From JANMDU01 sp043777675 (GTDB lineage Bacteria; Pseudomonadota; Gammaproteobacteria; Burkholderiales; Burkholderiaceae_C), in NCBI GenBank assembly GCA_043777675.1, contig JAYWHR010000016.1:1-60754 (forward strand): a stretch of DNA of 60,754 bases, read 5' to 3'. Position numbers and translations under genes: made by a program. The notes under the pieces were generated by a model. That model was not told where the DNA came from. It worked only from the letters and a program-made list of their open reading frames with translations, and made no database searches. Shown here piece by piece: positions 24,418 to 33,297 of the stretch (positions within the stretch are counted from its first letter, which is position 1; every line of letters starts with the position of its first letter).

Positions 24418-25356
24418 TCAAAGCGCTGTGCGCAAAGACCAAAGTTCAGGGAAAAAGCGCTGCTCGGTCACATGCCGGAGCCAGCCCACACCAGCTGAGC
24501 CGCCCGTGCCCGGCTTGTGGCCGATGATGCGCGAGACGGATGTGAAATGCCGCCAGCGGTATTGGCCAATGTGATCATCGAGCGTGACCAAAGCTTCGCC
24601 GAGTTCGTAGAGCTGATTGTCTGTCTTGGCTTGACGGTAAATCTCAAGCCATGCCGCCTCGACCGAGGCATTCGCCTCATAGGGCTGCGACCAATCTCTG
24701 CTCAAGGCCTTCGCATCTAGCGCATAGCCGCGGCGCGCGAGCAGCGCAATGATGCGGTCATACAGCGAGGGCGCTTCTAACGCTTCTTTCATCCTCGGCC
24801 ACACATGAGGAATATTGCTGTGCGCCCGCGCCAGCCTTGCGCTCTTGTTGCCCAAAATAAATTCCACATGTCGATACATGAAAGAGAGCTGGCCTGAGGC
24901 CTGCCCTAATGAATTGCGAAACTCGTTGAAGCCATCCGCCGTAATCGTAGAGAGCACATCCCAAGAGCTAGCGATATACGTGGTGATCGCACGAGCGCGG
25001 CTGATCATGCGAATCGCCTCAATCACTTCGTCGTGATCAATTTGATGCCTCGCGTTGTACAGCTCAAAATGCAGCGCATTAAACAGTAACTCCTTGACTT
25101 GCCCCATCACGATAAAACAACTCTCGTCATAGCCTGTGCTTTTGGGCTGTTGCAAGGTATGCAGCAAATCAATGAACTGGTAATCCACATAAGGATTACT
25201 CGTGCCCGCAAACTCCACAAGCGGCTTACCATCCGTTTGCTTGGCTGCATAGGCGCGGCTTTCATCGGTGGTGACACCGATATTGCGCGCTTGGTTAGAA
25301 CAGTTGACGCCACTGGGGTCAACGAGATGGGGGAATTGGGGGGTAACGCGTGCCAT
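24418..25356 (-). CDS. kynA: Tryptophan 2,3-dioxygenase
   Basis: KynA is the haem enzyme that opens the indole ring of tryptophan to N-formylkynurenine. Conserved parts are YVDYQFIDLLHTLQQPKS, DESCFIVMGQVKELLFNALHFEL, GFNEFRNSLGQASGQLSFMYRHVEFILGNK (with the distal/proximal histidine region) and the C-terminal WRHFTSVSRIIGHKPGTGGSAGVGWLRH, whose histidine binds haem. Length is 312 residues from ATG 25356. kynB (formamidase) is not in this window. The divergent Lrp-type gene is the likely regulator. Confidence 0.96.
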   Translation of the reverse strand: MARVTPQFPHLVDPSGVNCSNQARNIGVTTDESRAYAAKQTDGKPLVEFAGTSNPYVDYQFIDLLHTLQQPKSTGYDESCFIVMGQVKELLFNALHFELYNARHQIDHDEVIEAIRMISRARAITTYIASSWDVLSTITADGFNEFRNSLGQASGQLSFMYRHVEFILGNKSARLARAHSNIPHVWPRMKEALEAPSLYDRIIALLARRGYALDAKALSRDWSQPYEANASVEAAWLEIYRQAKTDNQLYELGEALVTLDDHIGQYRWRHFTSVSRIIGHKPGTGGSAGVGWLRHVTEQRFFPELWSLRTAL

Positions 25357-25464
25357 AGCTGCAAAGTGTACGCAAAGATGATGGGCAAAGGATTGCGTTT
25401 TAATCTTCTTTTGCACACAATGTCAGATTGATTCATCTAATTTTGAAACAATTTAAGGATATTT

Positions 25465-25941
25465 ATGCCTCAAAAAATAGCTGTTGACGAATTAGATCAG
25501 CGAATTCTGCAGGCTTTGCAGTGCGATGCGCGCCTATCGACGGCACAACTGGGAGAGCAGCTCGCGCTCTCCCAGTCTCCCACCTGGCGTCGGTTGAAGC
25601 GCTTAGAAGAAGAGGGCGTGATAAGTGGCTATCGCGCTGTGCTGGATCGTCGCAGCCTCGGGCTTTCGGTGCTGGCGATGGTGCATGTGGGCATGGACAG
25701 CCATGACGATAAATCAGCGCGCAAATTCGAGGAAGCAATTGGTTTAATTCCTGAAGTGGTGTGGTGCCACGGCATGTCCGGCATCGAGGATTTCATGCTG
25801 ATGGTAGTCGCTCGTGATTTGGATCATTTCTCCACACTATTGATGGAAAAGTTGCGCAAACTGCCTGCAGTGAGATCGCTGCGCAGCAGTTTTTCACTCA
25901 AGGCGGTTAAGGATCATGTGGCGATTCAGTTGCCTTTTTAA
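25465..25941 (+). CDS. Lrp/AsnC family regulator of the kynurenine genes
   Basis: A 158-residue Lrp/AsnC transcription factor: the helix-turn-helix is LDQRILQALQCDARLSTAQLGEQLALSQSPTWRRLKRLEEEGVI (residues about 8-55), joined to the RAM ligand-binding domain that ends SLRSSFSLKAVKDH. It is transcribed away from kynA across 108 bases, the layout of KynR in Pseudomonas and Burkholderia, which activates kyn genes when kynurenine is present. The ligand is inferred from context. The intergenic AT-rich stretch before the ATG is the probable operator. Confidence 0.93.
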   Translation: MPQKIAVDELDQRILQALQCDARLSTAQLGEQLALSQSPTWRRLKRLEEEGVISGYRAVLDRRSLGLSVLAMVHVGMDSHDDKSARKFEEAIGLIPEVVWCHGMSGIEDFMLMVVARDLDHFSTLLMEKLRKLPAVRSLRSSFSLKAVKDHVAIQLPF

Positions 25942-25974
25942 ATCGCACATATCGCGCTCGCCGAACAAAATTGA

Positions 25975-27126
25975 TCAAGCAGCCAGTGGCTGAGCGACCA
26001 AGCCCAGTTGACTAAGAGCGTGAGACAAATGAGACACCGTGCGATCCACGTTATGCCATTTATCTAAGCCGAAGAGGCCAATACGAAATGTCTTGAAATC
26101 CGCGCCTTCATCGCATTGCAAGGGCACGCCAGCAGCCGTTTGCAAACCTTGCGCAAGGAATTTTTTGCTAGATTGCAATTCAGGATCGTTGGTATAACTG
26201 ACCACCACACCCGGCGCTTTGAAGCCGTCTGCGGCGACGCTTTGGATGCCGCGGGACTCGAACAGTTCGCGTACTTTTGCGCCGAGGGAGATTTGCTCTT
26301 CGCGCACTTTTGCAAAGCCGTAGCTTTGAGTTTCTTTCATCACGGCGCACAGGCGCGTGAGCGCATCGGTGGGCATGGTGGTGTGGTACGCGTGTGCGCC
26401 GCTCTCATACGTTTCCATGATTTGCAGCCATTTCTTCAAGTCAGCGGCAAAACTGCTGCTTGTGGTGCTATCAATGGCGTAGCGCGCTCGCTCGCTCATC
26501 ATCACCATGGCGCAGCAAGGCGAGCTGCTCCAGCCTTTTTGTGGCGCAGAAATAAGTACGTCAACTCCGGTGACTTTCATATCCACCCACATCGCGCCAG
26601 AGGCAATGCAGTCAAGCACGAAGAGGCCACCCACCGCATGCACAGCATCGGCGACTTGCTTCAAGTAATCGTCGGGCAAGATCATGCCGGCAGAGGTTTC
26701 TACGTGCGGCGCGAAGACGACGGCAGGTTTGAGCTCGGCGATTTTTGCGACGACCTCTTGAATCGGCGCAGGTGCCCACGGCTGTTGTACACCACCTCGA
26801 ATCGGGCGTGCTTTCATCACTGTTGCTTGATCAGTGAGTTTTCCCATATCAATGATCTGCGACCAGCGGTAAGAAAACCAGCCGTTGCGGATGACGACGA
26901 CGGGCTTGTCGGCACAGAATTGCCTAGCCACAGATTCCATGCCGAAGGTGCCGCTGCCGGGCACGAGGGCGACGCTAGTGCAGTTGTACACCGTTTTGAG
27001 CATACTGGAGATGTCGCGCATCACGCCGCCAAATTGCTGGCTCATGTGATTGAGTGAGCGATCAGTGTAGACCACAGAAAATTCGAGCAGACCACTGGGG
27101 TCAACGTTGGGTAGTAATCCGGGCAT
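25975..27126 (-). CDS. PLP-dependent aminotransferase (alanine-glyoxylate/serine-pyruvate type)
   Basis: A class V aminotransferase of 383 residues. The N-terminus MPGLLPNVDPSGLLEFSVVYTDRSLNHMS is followed by SVALVPGSGTFGMESVARQF, the cofactor aspartate region FVLDCIASGAMWVDM, and the PLP lysine in ISAPQKGWSSSPCCAMVMM. Homologues transfer amino groups between alanine or serine and glyoxylate or pyruvate; kynurenine-pathway amino acids are another option given the neighbourhood, but this is inference. ATG 27126 is preceded by GGAGA; the upstream 42 codons of the open frame are unlikely to be translated. Confidence 0.9.
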   Translation of the reverse strand: MPGLLPNVDPSGLLEFSVVYTDRSLNHMSQQFGGVMRDISSMLKTVYNCTSVALVPGSGTFGMESVARQFCADKPVVVIRNGWFSYRWSQIIDMGKLTDQATVMKARPIRGGVQQPWAPAPIQEVVAKIAELKPAVVFAPHVETSAGMILPDDYLKQVADAVHAVGGLFVLDCIASGAMWVDMKVTGVDVLISAPQKGWSSSPCCAMVMMSERARYAIDSTTSSSFAADLKKWLQIMETYESGAHAYHTTMPTDALTRLCAVMKETQSYGFAKVREEQISLGAKVRELFESRGIQSVAADGFKAPGVVVSYTNDPELQSSKKFLAQGLQTAAGVPLQCDEGADFKTFRIGLFGLDKWHNVDRTVSHLSHALSQLGLVAQPLAA

Positions 27127-27193
27127 GGCATATCTCCTCAAAAACGGATAGAAAAACAAGATTAGCACAGCCGCCACTTGGCTGCATGATTGC

Positions 27194-27709
27194 TTACCGC
27201 GCTGCTTTGATGCGCTCTCGCGCCATAGCCAAGCGCTCATCCAAAATCGCACCGATGAAATCCGCAGAGGCCACGCCTTCGATGCGGGGTACGATTTCTA
27301 GGCCTTGTGCGTTGAAGAACAGCAAGGTGGGGGTATTGGTGACTTTGAGCGCTGCGCTAAGCGCTGCGGGCGTACTTGGCTGGCCTTTGAAATCATGCAC
27401 TGTGCGGCTGCGTTCGTTGATCATGAATTCATAGGCTGCTACGCCTTCGCTTTGCATGGGCCCAAGATAATTGCGGCGCAGCAATTCACACCATGGGCAG
27501 CCGGGCAGGCTCACCATCAGGACGAGAGGCTCACCGCGTGCATGGGCAGTGCTGGCGAGTAGTCTGAGGTCAGCCGGATAGGGAAGTAAAGATTTTCTAG
27601 TGGTGTTTTGAGCGGCATTTTGCGATGTAGCCGGCAAGGAATATGCGCAGAGTGCTATTGAATATATAGCGTGTGCCGTGAAGGTGCGGCGTGCAATCAT
27701 TTTGCGCAT
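27194..27709 (-). CDS. Exported thioredoxin-fold protein
   Basis: A 171-residue periplasmic thioredoxin-like protein with redox motif SLPGCPWCELLRR (CPWC) near residue 75 and the cis-proline segment NTPTLLFFNAQGLEIVPRIEG. The signal peptide spans roughly residues 1-30, and residues 14-27 (AIYSIALCAYSLPA) are encoded by a 40-bp dispersed element (27630-27669). The gene overlaps the upstream hydrolase gene by 13 bases, so the two are co-transcribed. Family members reduce damaged periplasmic cysteines or help cofactor assembly; the substrate is not known. Confidence 0.87.
   Translation of the reverse strand: MRKMIARRTFTAHAIYSIALCAYSLPATSQNAAQNTTRKSLLPYPADLRLLASTAHARGEPLVLMVSLPGCPWCELLRRNYLGPMQSEGVAAYEFMINERSRTVHDFKGQPSTPAALSAALKVTNTPTLLFFNAQGLEIVPRIEGVASADFIGAILDERLAMARERIKAAR
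27630..27669 (-). repeat. 40-bp dispersed element, copy 5 (in thioredoxin-like signal peptide)
   Basis: On the minus strand: CTATATATTCAATAGC, spacer with TGCGCATATTCCTT, GCCGGC. It is read in the same frame as the mlaA copy. Confidence 0.9.
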
Positions 27710-28440
27710 CGCACAAAGATATCGGCCAACTCATTTGGCGCGCTGACCATAGGATCGTGCCCGGTGTTCAGCACGACGAGGCTGGCTAGTGGCAGCCAAT
27801 GGCCATCCCAAGTGGCATTGCTTCTGGCGCGCTCGCGGCTGGCGTTGATGGTGGCTAGGGGCGGATTGATGCAATCAACAAAGGTGCGACGCACTTGCGC
27901 CACGCGCTGTATGTCGAAATGCAGCGGCTCGGTGTAAGGGCCAAATGGATGAGGTGTTTGGCGGCGGTTCACCCATGCGGCATCCTCACCTTCTAAGCCA
28001 AACACGCTGGCATCGGGCGGGAGCAGGGCGTTAAGTGGGTGAGCCGCTGCGGCAGCGGCGCGTGCGATGCGTGTGGCCTCGGGATGCTTGTCTCCCCAAG
28101 CCTCGCCGGGCTGAGGTACGCTGGCATCCAGATACAACAGGTGGCGAAGTCGATGGGGATGAGTAGCAAGCAGGCGATCTGCAGCACCCGTGACCACCAT
28201 GCCGGCATAGCTGTGACCGACCAAAACCACATCTTGCAGTTCTTCCGCTTCGATCAGGTTGACCACATCAGTGATGTGCGTTTGCAGCGAGACATCACGC
28301 GAGAGCAAATGCGCGCGCTCGCCCAGGCCAGTGAGCGTGACAGCATGCGCTGTGTGACTGCCAGTACGTAGCAGTGGCAGCACGCGAGACCAGCACCATG
28401 CGCCATGCCATGCACCATGAACCAAGACGAAATTTGCCAT
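27697..28440 (-). CDS. Alpha/beta hydrolase
   Basis: A 247-residue alpha/beta hydrolase. MANFVLVHGAWHGAWCWSRV carries the oxyanion-hole HGAWHG, the nucleophile elbow is VLVGHSYAGMVVTG (serine in GHSYAG), and the catalytic histidine is in the terminal VLNTGHDPMVSAPNELADIF, so all triad parts are visible. This subgroup resembles plant methyl-salicylate/hydroxynitrile-lyase esterases. The start at ATG 28440 gives the family N-terminus; the upstream 82 codons of the frame run over the divergent gene's region. Substrate unknown. Confidence 0.9.
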   Translation of the reverse strand: MANFVLVHGAWHGAWCWSRVLPLLRTGSHTAHAVTLTGLGERAHLLSRDVSLQTHITDVVNLIEAEELQDVVLVGHSYAGMVVTGAADRLLATHPHRLRHLLYLDASVPQPGEAWGDKHPEATRIARAAAAAAHPLNALLPPDASVFGLEGEDAAWVNRRQTPHPFGPYTEPLHFDIQRVAQVRRTFVDCINPPLATINASRERARSNATWDGHWLPLASLVVLNTGHDPMVSAPNELADIFVRCAK

Positions 28441-28497
28441 AGCTGTCGTTTCAAATATCTGTAAAACCTTGATTGTGCTTCCAAACGATAATAAGGT

Positions 28498-28974
28498 ATG
28501 TTTTATGATAAAAATCAGTACTTTGCCGGCGTATCTATTGCGCAAGGTGCTATAAAAATAATAGCTATTACCATAGTGTTGGCTGGGTGCACGCCCGCTT
28601 TTAACTGGCGCGAAGTCAGCTTTGATCAAGCTGGTATGACAGCGCTTCTGCCTTGTAAACCCGATCGTGGGGTGCGTTCGGTGCAACTCGCGGGGCAGGC
28701 GATGCCCATGAGCATGGCCGGCTGCGAATCCGGCGGCGCGATGTTTACCCTATCCCTTGTTGAAGTGCCCGCGAATGCGGCAACGCAAGCGGTGGCGCAA
28801 GATCTGCAGGCTGGCAACAAAGCAACGCACAGCCGCCAATTGGTGCATGGCCGCTTCGTGGCGCAGGCGGCAATTTATGGCGAACCCACGCAGGGCAGCG
28901 ATGGCCCCGGTGCACTTTCAGCCCAAGCGGTAGAGACGTTTTTGAGTAATCTGAAAATGGCGGGTTCGAAATGA
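28498..28974 (+). CDS. Putative lipoprotein of unknown function
   Basis: A 158-residue secreted protein with lipobox VLAGC (C31). The mature part, NWREVSFDQAGMTALLPCKPDRGVRSVQLAGQAMPMSMAGCESGGAMFTLSLVE, looks like a conserved family in Comamonadaceae recalled from memory (LLPCKPD, AGC...A.F), with no assigned function. Residues 10-23 of the signal peptide (AGVSIAQGAIKIIA) come from the 40-bp element at 28525-28564. Two conserved cysteines could form a disulfide. The stop overlaps the MFS start as ATGA, suggesting co-transcription with the transporter. Confidence 0.75.
   Translation: MFYDKNQYFAGVSIAQGAIKIIAITIVLAGCTPAFNWREVSFDQAGMTALLPCKPDRGVRSVQLAGQAMPMSMAGCESGGAMFTLSLVEVPANAATQAVAQDLQAGNKATHSRQLVHGRFVAQAAIYGEPTQGSDGPGALSAQAVETFLSNLKMAGSK
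28525..28564 (-). repeat. 40-bp dispersed element, copy 6 (in lipoprotein signal peptide)
   Basis: GCCGGC first on the plus strand, then a spacer with TTGCGCAA, then the AT-rich palindrome ending ATAG. The host gene reads it in frame GCC-GGC. Confidence 0.88.
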
Positions 28975-30221
28975 GCGTAGCGCCAACGCATCCGCCAAGT
29001 CTGACACGCAGCATGGCCGTTCAGGTCTTCCTCGCCTTCGCGCTGGCTTATTTCATGTCTGCCTTGATCCGCTCGATCACGGCCACCCTCTCGCCCACGC
29101 TGAGCCAAGAGTTCTCGCTCAACGCGGGTGATCTCGGACTGCTTGCCGGCGGCTACTTTTTAGGCTTTGCGCTCACGCAATTGCCGCTTGGCCGCTGGCT
29201 GGATACCTATGGCCCCAAGCGCGTCATTTTGTGTTTTCTGAGCGTGGCTGTGCTCGGCTGCGTGGCCTTTGCGTTTGCGCCGAATTTTGCAGGCCTGCTG
29301 GCTGCGCGGGTGCTTTGCGGTATTGGCGTGAGCGCTTGCTTGATGGCACCGCTGACCGCCTATCGTCTGTGGTTCAAGCCCGAGATTCAGTTGCGCGCCA
29401 GCTCTTGGATGCTGATGACGGGCTCGCTGGGCATGGTGGCGTCGACCTTGCCAGTGCAATGGCTGCTGCCGCAAACTGGCTGGCGGCCGATTTTTGGATT
29501 GCTCGCGGGTATGGTGTTAGTGGCCATGTTGATGATTGCTTGGCGCTTGCCGAATGTGGCGACCAAGACAGACTCGTCGCAAGAAGGTTTGTTAGCAAGC
29601 TACAGAGATATTTGGCAGCATCCATACTTCCGTCGCCATTTCTGGCTGGGCTTCTTCAGCTACGGCGGGCTGATGGCGATGCAGACGCTGTGGGCGGGGC
29701 CGTGGTTGGTGCAGGTCAGCGGGTTCACAGCAGCGCAGGCAGCCACAGGGCTGTTTTGGCTTAATGTGAGCATGCTCGTGACTTTTTGGCTCTGGGGTAG
29801 CTTCAATCCAGCGCTCACCGCGCGCGGTTTGCATGCAGACAAACTCATCAGTTGGGGTATGCCACTTTCTTTGCTGGCTTTGGCTTGGATTTGTATGGCA
29901 GGCTCAGATGTGCGCTGGTGGCATTGGGCTTTGTTTTGTGTGGGATCGAGCTTCATGAGCCTAGCGTTGCCGGCGGTGGGCATGGCTTTTCCCAAGGCGC
30001 AAGCGGGGCGGGCATTGTCGGCTTACAACCTCGTGATTTTCGCGGGCGTCTTTGTCGTGCAATGGGGCGTCGGGCTGACAATTGATCTTTTCAAATACTT
30101 TGGGCTCGCCACAGTCGATGCATACCGCTGCGCCATGGGGGTATTCCTGATTTGCGCGATTGCAGGATATTTGCGATTTGTTCTGGATAATCGCAGCACC
30201 AGCTCAACCATCACCACGTGA
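28971..30221 (+). CDS. Major facilitator superfamily transporter
   Basis: A 416-residue MFS permease with about 12 hydrophobic segments. The first half carries the loop 2-3 signature GRWLDTYGPKRVIL (G-x3-D-x-x-G-x-K/R-R pattern) and the motif C-like GSLGMVASTLPVQWLLPQTGWR. No TM-spanning charged residues specify the substrate. It starts within the lipoprotein gene (ATGA overlap) and its end overlaps the EIIA gene by 4 bases, so it may be transcribed with the PTS genes. Substrate unknown. Confidence 0.9.
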   Translation: MSVAPTHPPSLTRSMAVQVFLAFALAYFMSALIRSITATLSPTLSQEFSLNAGDLGLLAGGYFLGFALTQLPLGRWLDTYGPKRVILCFLSVAVLGCVAFAFAPNFAGLLAARVLCGIGVSACLMAPLTAYRLWFKPEIQLRASSWMLMTGSLGMVASTLPVQWLLPQTGWRPIFGLLAGMVLVAMLMIAWRLPNVATKTDSSQEGLLASYRDIWQHPYFRRHFWLGFFSYGGLMAMQTLWAGPWLVQVSGFTAAQAATGLFWLNVSMLVTFWLWGSFNPALTARGLHADKLISWGMPLSLLALAWICMAGSDVRWWHWALFCVGSSFMSLALPAVGMAFPKAQAGRALSAYNLVIFAGVFVVQWGVGLTIDLFKYFGLATVDAYRCAMGVFLICAIAGYLRFVLDNRSTSSTITT

Positions 30222-30658
30222 ACCATATCTTCCTTATCGCCCACGCTCCACTAGCGTCTGCCCTGCGCGCTTGTGCATTGCATGTGTTTCCCGATTGCGG
30301 CGATGGCGTGACTGCCTTGGATATACCGCCCAATATGCCTCCTGCAGAGAGCTTAGCGCAAGCGCGCGTGATGCTGCAGCAGCGCGGTGGAAACGCTTTG
30401 TTGCTCACCGATGTGTTTGGCGCGACGCCGAGCAACATTGCCAAGCAGCTCACCGATGGCATCCGCACGCGCCTGCTCACAGGCGTGAATTTGCCTATGC
30501 TCTTGCGCGCGGTAACTTATCGGCATGAGTTGCTTGATGTGCTCGTGCAGCGCGCATTGGCCGGTGGCTCGCAAGGCGTGATGCAAGTGACTGTGACTGC
30601 ACCTCAAAATCAAACTCTAAAACACCATGATTCAAACGACCATCAAAGTCAGCAATAA
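30218..30658 (+). CDS. PTS EIIA component, mannose/fructose type (regulatory)
   Basis: A 146-residue EIIA-Man-like protein. Start is GTG 30218; the phosphoryl-accepting histidine is in the LIAHAPLASALRAC segment, and DVFGATPSNIAKQL is the family signature. No EIIB/C/D permease genes are nearby, as in other betaproteobacteria where the EI-HPr-EIIA chain is regulatory (for example on HPr kinase and PHB metabolism). It overlaps both the MFS gene and the ptsH gene. Confidence 0.93.
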   Translation: MNHIFLIAHAPLASALRACALHVFPDCGDGVTALDIPPNMPPAESLAQARVMLQQRGGNALLLTDVFGATPSNIAKQLTDGIRTRLLTGVNLPMLLRAVTYRHELLDVLVQRALAGGSQGVMQVTVTAPQNQTLKHHDSNDHQSQQ

Positions 30659-30896
30659 ACTGGGTTTACATGCGCGAGCGTCAGCCAAACTCACAAAATT
30701 AGCCGGCAGCTTCCCGTGTGAAGTGTGGCTCTCGCGCGGCGAGCGCAGGGTGAATGCCAAATCCATCATGGGCGTGATGATGCTGGCTGCCGGTATTGGC
30801 GTGGATGTCGTGCTGGAAACCTCGGGTGATCAGGAGCAGGCTGCATCCGATGCGCTTGTTGCTTTGTTCAACGATAAATTTGGAGAAGGCGAGTGA
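30627..30896 (+). CDS. ptsH: Phosphocarrier protein HPr
   Basis: An 89-residue HPr. H15 in KLGLHARASAKL is phosphorylated by EI, and S46 in AKSIMGVMMLAAG is the site for HPr kinase/phosphatase regulation. It starts inside the EIIA gene (32-base overlap) and overlaps ptsI by 4 bases, indicating strict co-translation. Confidence 0.97.
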   Translation: MIQTTIKVSNKLGLHARASAKLTKLAGSFPCEVWLSRGERRVNAKSIMGVMMLAAGIGVDVVLETSGDQEQAASDALVALFNDKFGEGE

Positions 30897-32626
30897 CCTT
30901 CTCCATCCGAGGCATCGCAGTATCAAGCGGCATCGCCATCGGGCGTGCCGTTATGGTGGCTTCTGGCCGAGCGGATGTGGCGCATTATTTTGTCGATGAG
31001 TCGCAAGTGCCCGCGGAGCTTGAGCGTGTCAAAGATGCAAAGAACGCGGTTGTTGATGAGTTAATTCGCTTGCAACACAGCTTGGGTGCGCGCCAGGTCA
31101 AGGATGCGCCTGCCGAGATCGCCGCGATGATGGATGTGCACATGATGCTGTTGCAAGATCAGACCTTGCAAGACGGCGTGATGCACTGGATCACAAAGCG
31201 GCATTATAACGCAGAATGGGCGTTAGTCACTCAATTTGAAGTGCTGGCGCGGCAGTTTGATGAAATGGAAGACGAATACCTGCGCGAACGTAAAGGCGAT
31301 TTGGAGCAGGTTGTCGAGCGGGTGCTCAAGGTCTTACAGGGTAAGCCATCGGCTTTACCTCACATCACTGCAGAGCAAATACAAGATGCAGGTTTGGTGC
31401 TTGTGGCGCATGATCTCTCTCCTGCAGATATGCTGCAATTCAAAGACTCCGTGTTTGCAGGATTCGTGACAGACGTCGGTGGCAAAACCAGTCATACCGC
31501 GATTGTGGCTCGCAGCATGGATATTCCTGCTGTCGTGGGCGCTCGCACGGCCAGTCAAATGATTAACCAAGACGATTTGATCATCATCGATGGCGATGCT
31601 GGAGAAATCGTGGTGAACCCATCGCCACAGACGCTTGCGCACTACCGTGATCGCCAGCAAATCGCCATCCTTGAGCGCGAACAACTGCAGCAGCTCAAGC
31701 ATACGATCACGGTGACCAAAGATGGCCACGCTGTAGAGCTACTGGCTAACATTGAACGACCTGAAGATACAGCTCAGGCGCTTGCCGCAGGCGCGGTGGG
31801 CGTAGGATTGTTTCGCAGCGAATTTCTCTTCATGGGCCGTGCTGGCAAACTACCCGACGAGCAAGAGCAATATGCCGCTTATTCGTTGGCCGTCAAAGGT
31901 ATGCAGGGCTTACCCGTCACGATCCGCACAGTGGATATCGGCGCAGACAAACCCTTAGATGCGCACAGTTTGCGTGATCATTCGCATCTCAATCCTGCGC
32001 TTGGGCTGAGAGCGATTCGATGGTGTTTAGCTGAGCCGGATATGTTTCGCACGCAATTGCGAGCGATATTGCGCGCGGCAGTGCATGGGCAAATTCATCT
32101 CTTGATTCCGATGTTGATGTCTGCAGGCGAAATTTCGCTTGCGCTCAAACAAGTTGAGCAGGCGCGTGAGGAATTGGATCAACGCGGTACAGCGCATGGC
32201 GCGGTGAAGCTGGGCGCGATGATTGAGATACCCGCTGCTGCCATCGCCTTGCCGATGTTTATCAAGCATTTTGATTTTCTCTCCATTGGCACCAATGATT
32301 TGATTCAATACACGCTCGCGATTGACCGAGCTGATGAATCTGTGGCGCATTTGTATGATCCCTTGCACCCGGCCGTGTTGCAATTGATCGCAAGCACGAT
32401 CCGCCAATGTCAAGAAGCAGGCAAGGGTGTCAGCGTATGCGGCGAGATGGCTGGGGATGTCAGCATGACGCGCTTGCTGCTGGGCATGGGCTTGCGAAGT
32501 TTTTCAATGCATCCGAGTCAAATCTTGTCGGTGAAGAAGGAAGTGCTTGCCGCCAACGCGGCACAGCTGGCAAAACTAGCTAAAAAAGTGCTTCGCAGTG
32601 ATGATCCTGCAGCGTTGCTCCGCTGA
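30893..32626 (+). CDS. ptsI: PTS phosphoenolpyruvate-protein phosphotransferase (EI)
   Basis: EI takes phosphate from PEP and passes it to HPr. The 577 residues contain the phospho-histidine in TDVGGKTSHTAIVARS (about residue 197), the PEP-binding ATIRTVDIGADKPL-like segment (VTIRTVDIGADKPLDAH), the FLSIGTNDLIQYTLAIDRAD signature and the C-terminal active-site cysteine in VSVCGEMAGD. Length and motifs are normal. It closes the EIIA-HPr-EI operon. Confidence 0.98.
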   Translation: MTFSIRGIAVSSGIAIGRAVMVASGRADVAHYFVDESQVPAELERVKDAKNAVVDELIRLQHSLGARQVKDAPAEIAAMMDVHMMLLQDQTLQDGVMHWITKRHYNAEWALVTQFEVLARQFDEMEDEYLRERKGDLEQVVERVLKVLQGKPSALPHITAEQIQDAGLVLVAHDLSPADMLQFKDSVFAGFVTDVGGKTSHTAIVARSMDIPAVVGARTASQMINQDDLIIIDGDAGEIVVNPSPQTLAHYRDRQQIAILEREQLQQLKHTITVTKDGHAVELLANIERPEDTAQALAAGAVGVGLFRSEFLFMGRAGKLPDEQEQYAAYSLAVKGMQGLPVTIRTVDIGADKPLDAHSLRDHSHLNPALGLRAIRWCLAEPDMFRTQLRAILRAAVHGQIHLLIPMLMSAGEISLALKQVEQAREELDQRGTAHGAVKLGAMIEIPAAAIALPMFIKHFDFLSIGTNDLIQYTLAIDRADESVAHLYDPLHPAVLQLIASTIRQCQEAGKGVSVCGEMAGDVSMTRLLLGMGLRSFSMHPSQILSVKKEVLAANAAQLAKLAKKVLRSDDPAALLR

Positions 32627-32730
32627 GAATAAACGCCTTTTCTTCATTTTTCACATATCCTCGCTTTGGCAGGGTAACTACGCTTTCAACACAATGTGAT
32701 TCATAAAAGCGCCTTCGTGCGTCATTATTA

Positions 32731-33285
32731 ATGTTCTTTGGTGCAAATAAAGTGAATTCCCCATCCTCCAAACCCAGTTGGGCCACGCGCTTTCGCCAAT
32801 CCTTGCCCAAGCGTGAGGAGCTGGCGCAGCAGCCATGGCTTGCGCCGATTGCTGATCGTATTCTTGACCGCAAGTTATGGACGGCACAGCACGAATCGGT
32901 GGCGCGCGGTGTGGCGATTGGCACATTTTGGGCGTTTGTGATTCCGTTTGCGCAAATCATTTTTGCGGCGGCGCATTGTGTGTGGTGGCGAGCCAATATT
33001 CCTGTGGCAGCAGCGATTACCTTCATCACCAACCCCATTACTGTGGGCTTCTGGTTGTATCTCGCCTACGAGGTGGGCAGCTTCTTCATCGAGGCACCGC
33101 CGCCCGCAAAGCTTTCCGATGGCGGCAGTGTATTGCAATGGCTCTCCAGCATCGGCTGGCCTGCGGTGTTGGGCATGGGCATGTTCGCAGTCGGCGGCGC
33201 AGTTGCAGGCTATTTGCTGGTCAAGCTGGCTTGGCGTTTGAATGTGTGGCGAAAGCAGCGCGGCCGGCGAGCGCGGCAAGCGTGA
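32731..33285 (+). CDS. DUF2062 membrane protein
   Basis: A 184-residue protein with DUF2062 features: an N-terminal soluble part (RILDRKLWTAQHESVARGVAIGTFWAFVIPFAQII) followed by three hydrophobic segments (IPVAAAITFITNPITVGFWLYLAYEVG; WPAVLGMGMFAVGGAVAGYLLVKLAW) and a basic tail. The function is not known. It lies 105 bases after ptsI in the same direction and 12 bases before the aminotransferase gene. Confidence 0.87.
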   Translation: MFFGANKVNSPSSKPSWATRFRQSLPKREELAQQPWLAPIADRILDRKLWTAQHESVARGVAIGTFWAFVIPFAQIIFAAAHCVWWRANIPVAAAITFITNPITVGFWLYLAYEVGSFFIEAPPPAKLSDGGSVLQWLSSIGWPAVLGMGMFAVGGAVAGYLLVKLAWRLNVWRKQRGRRARQA

Positions 33286-33297
33286 TGTAATCTGTTG

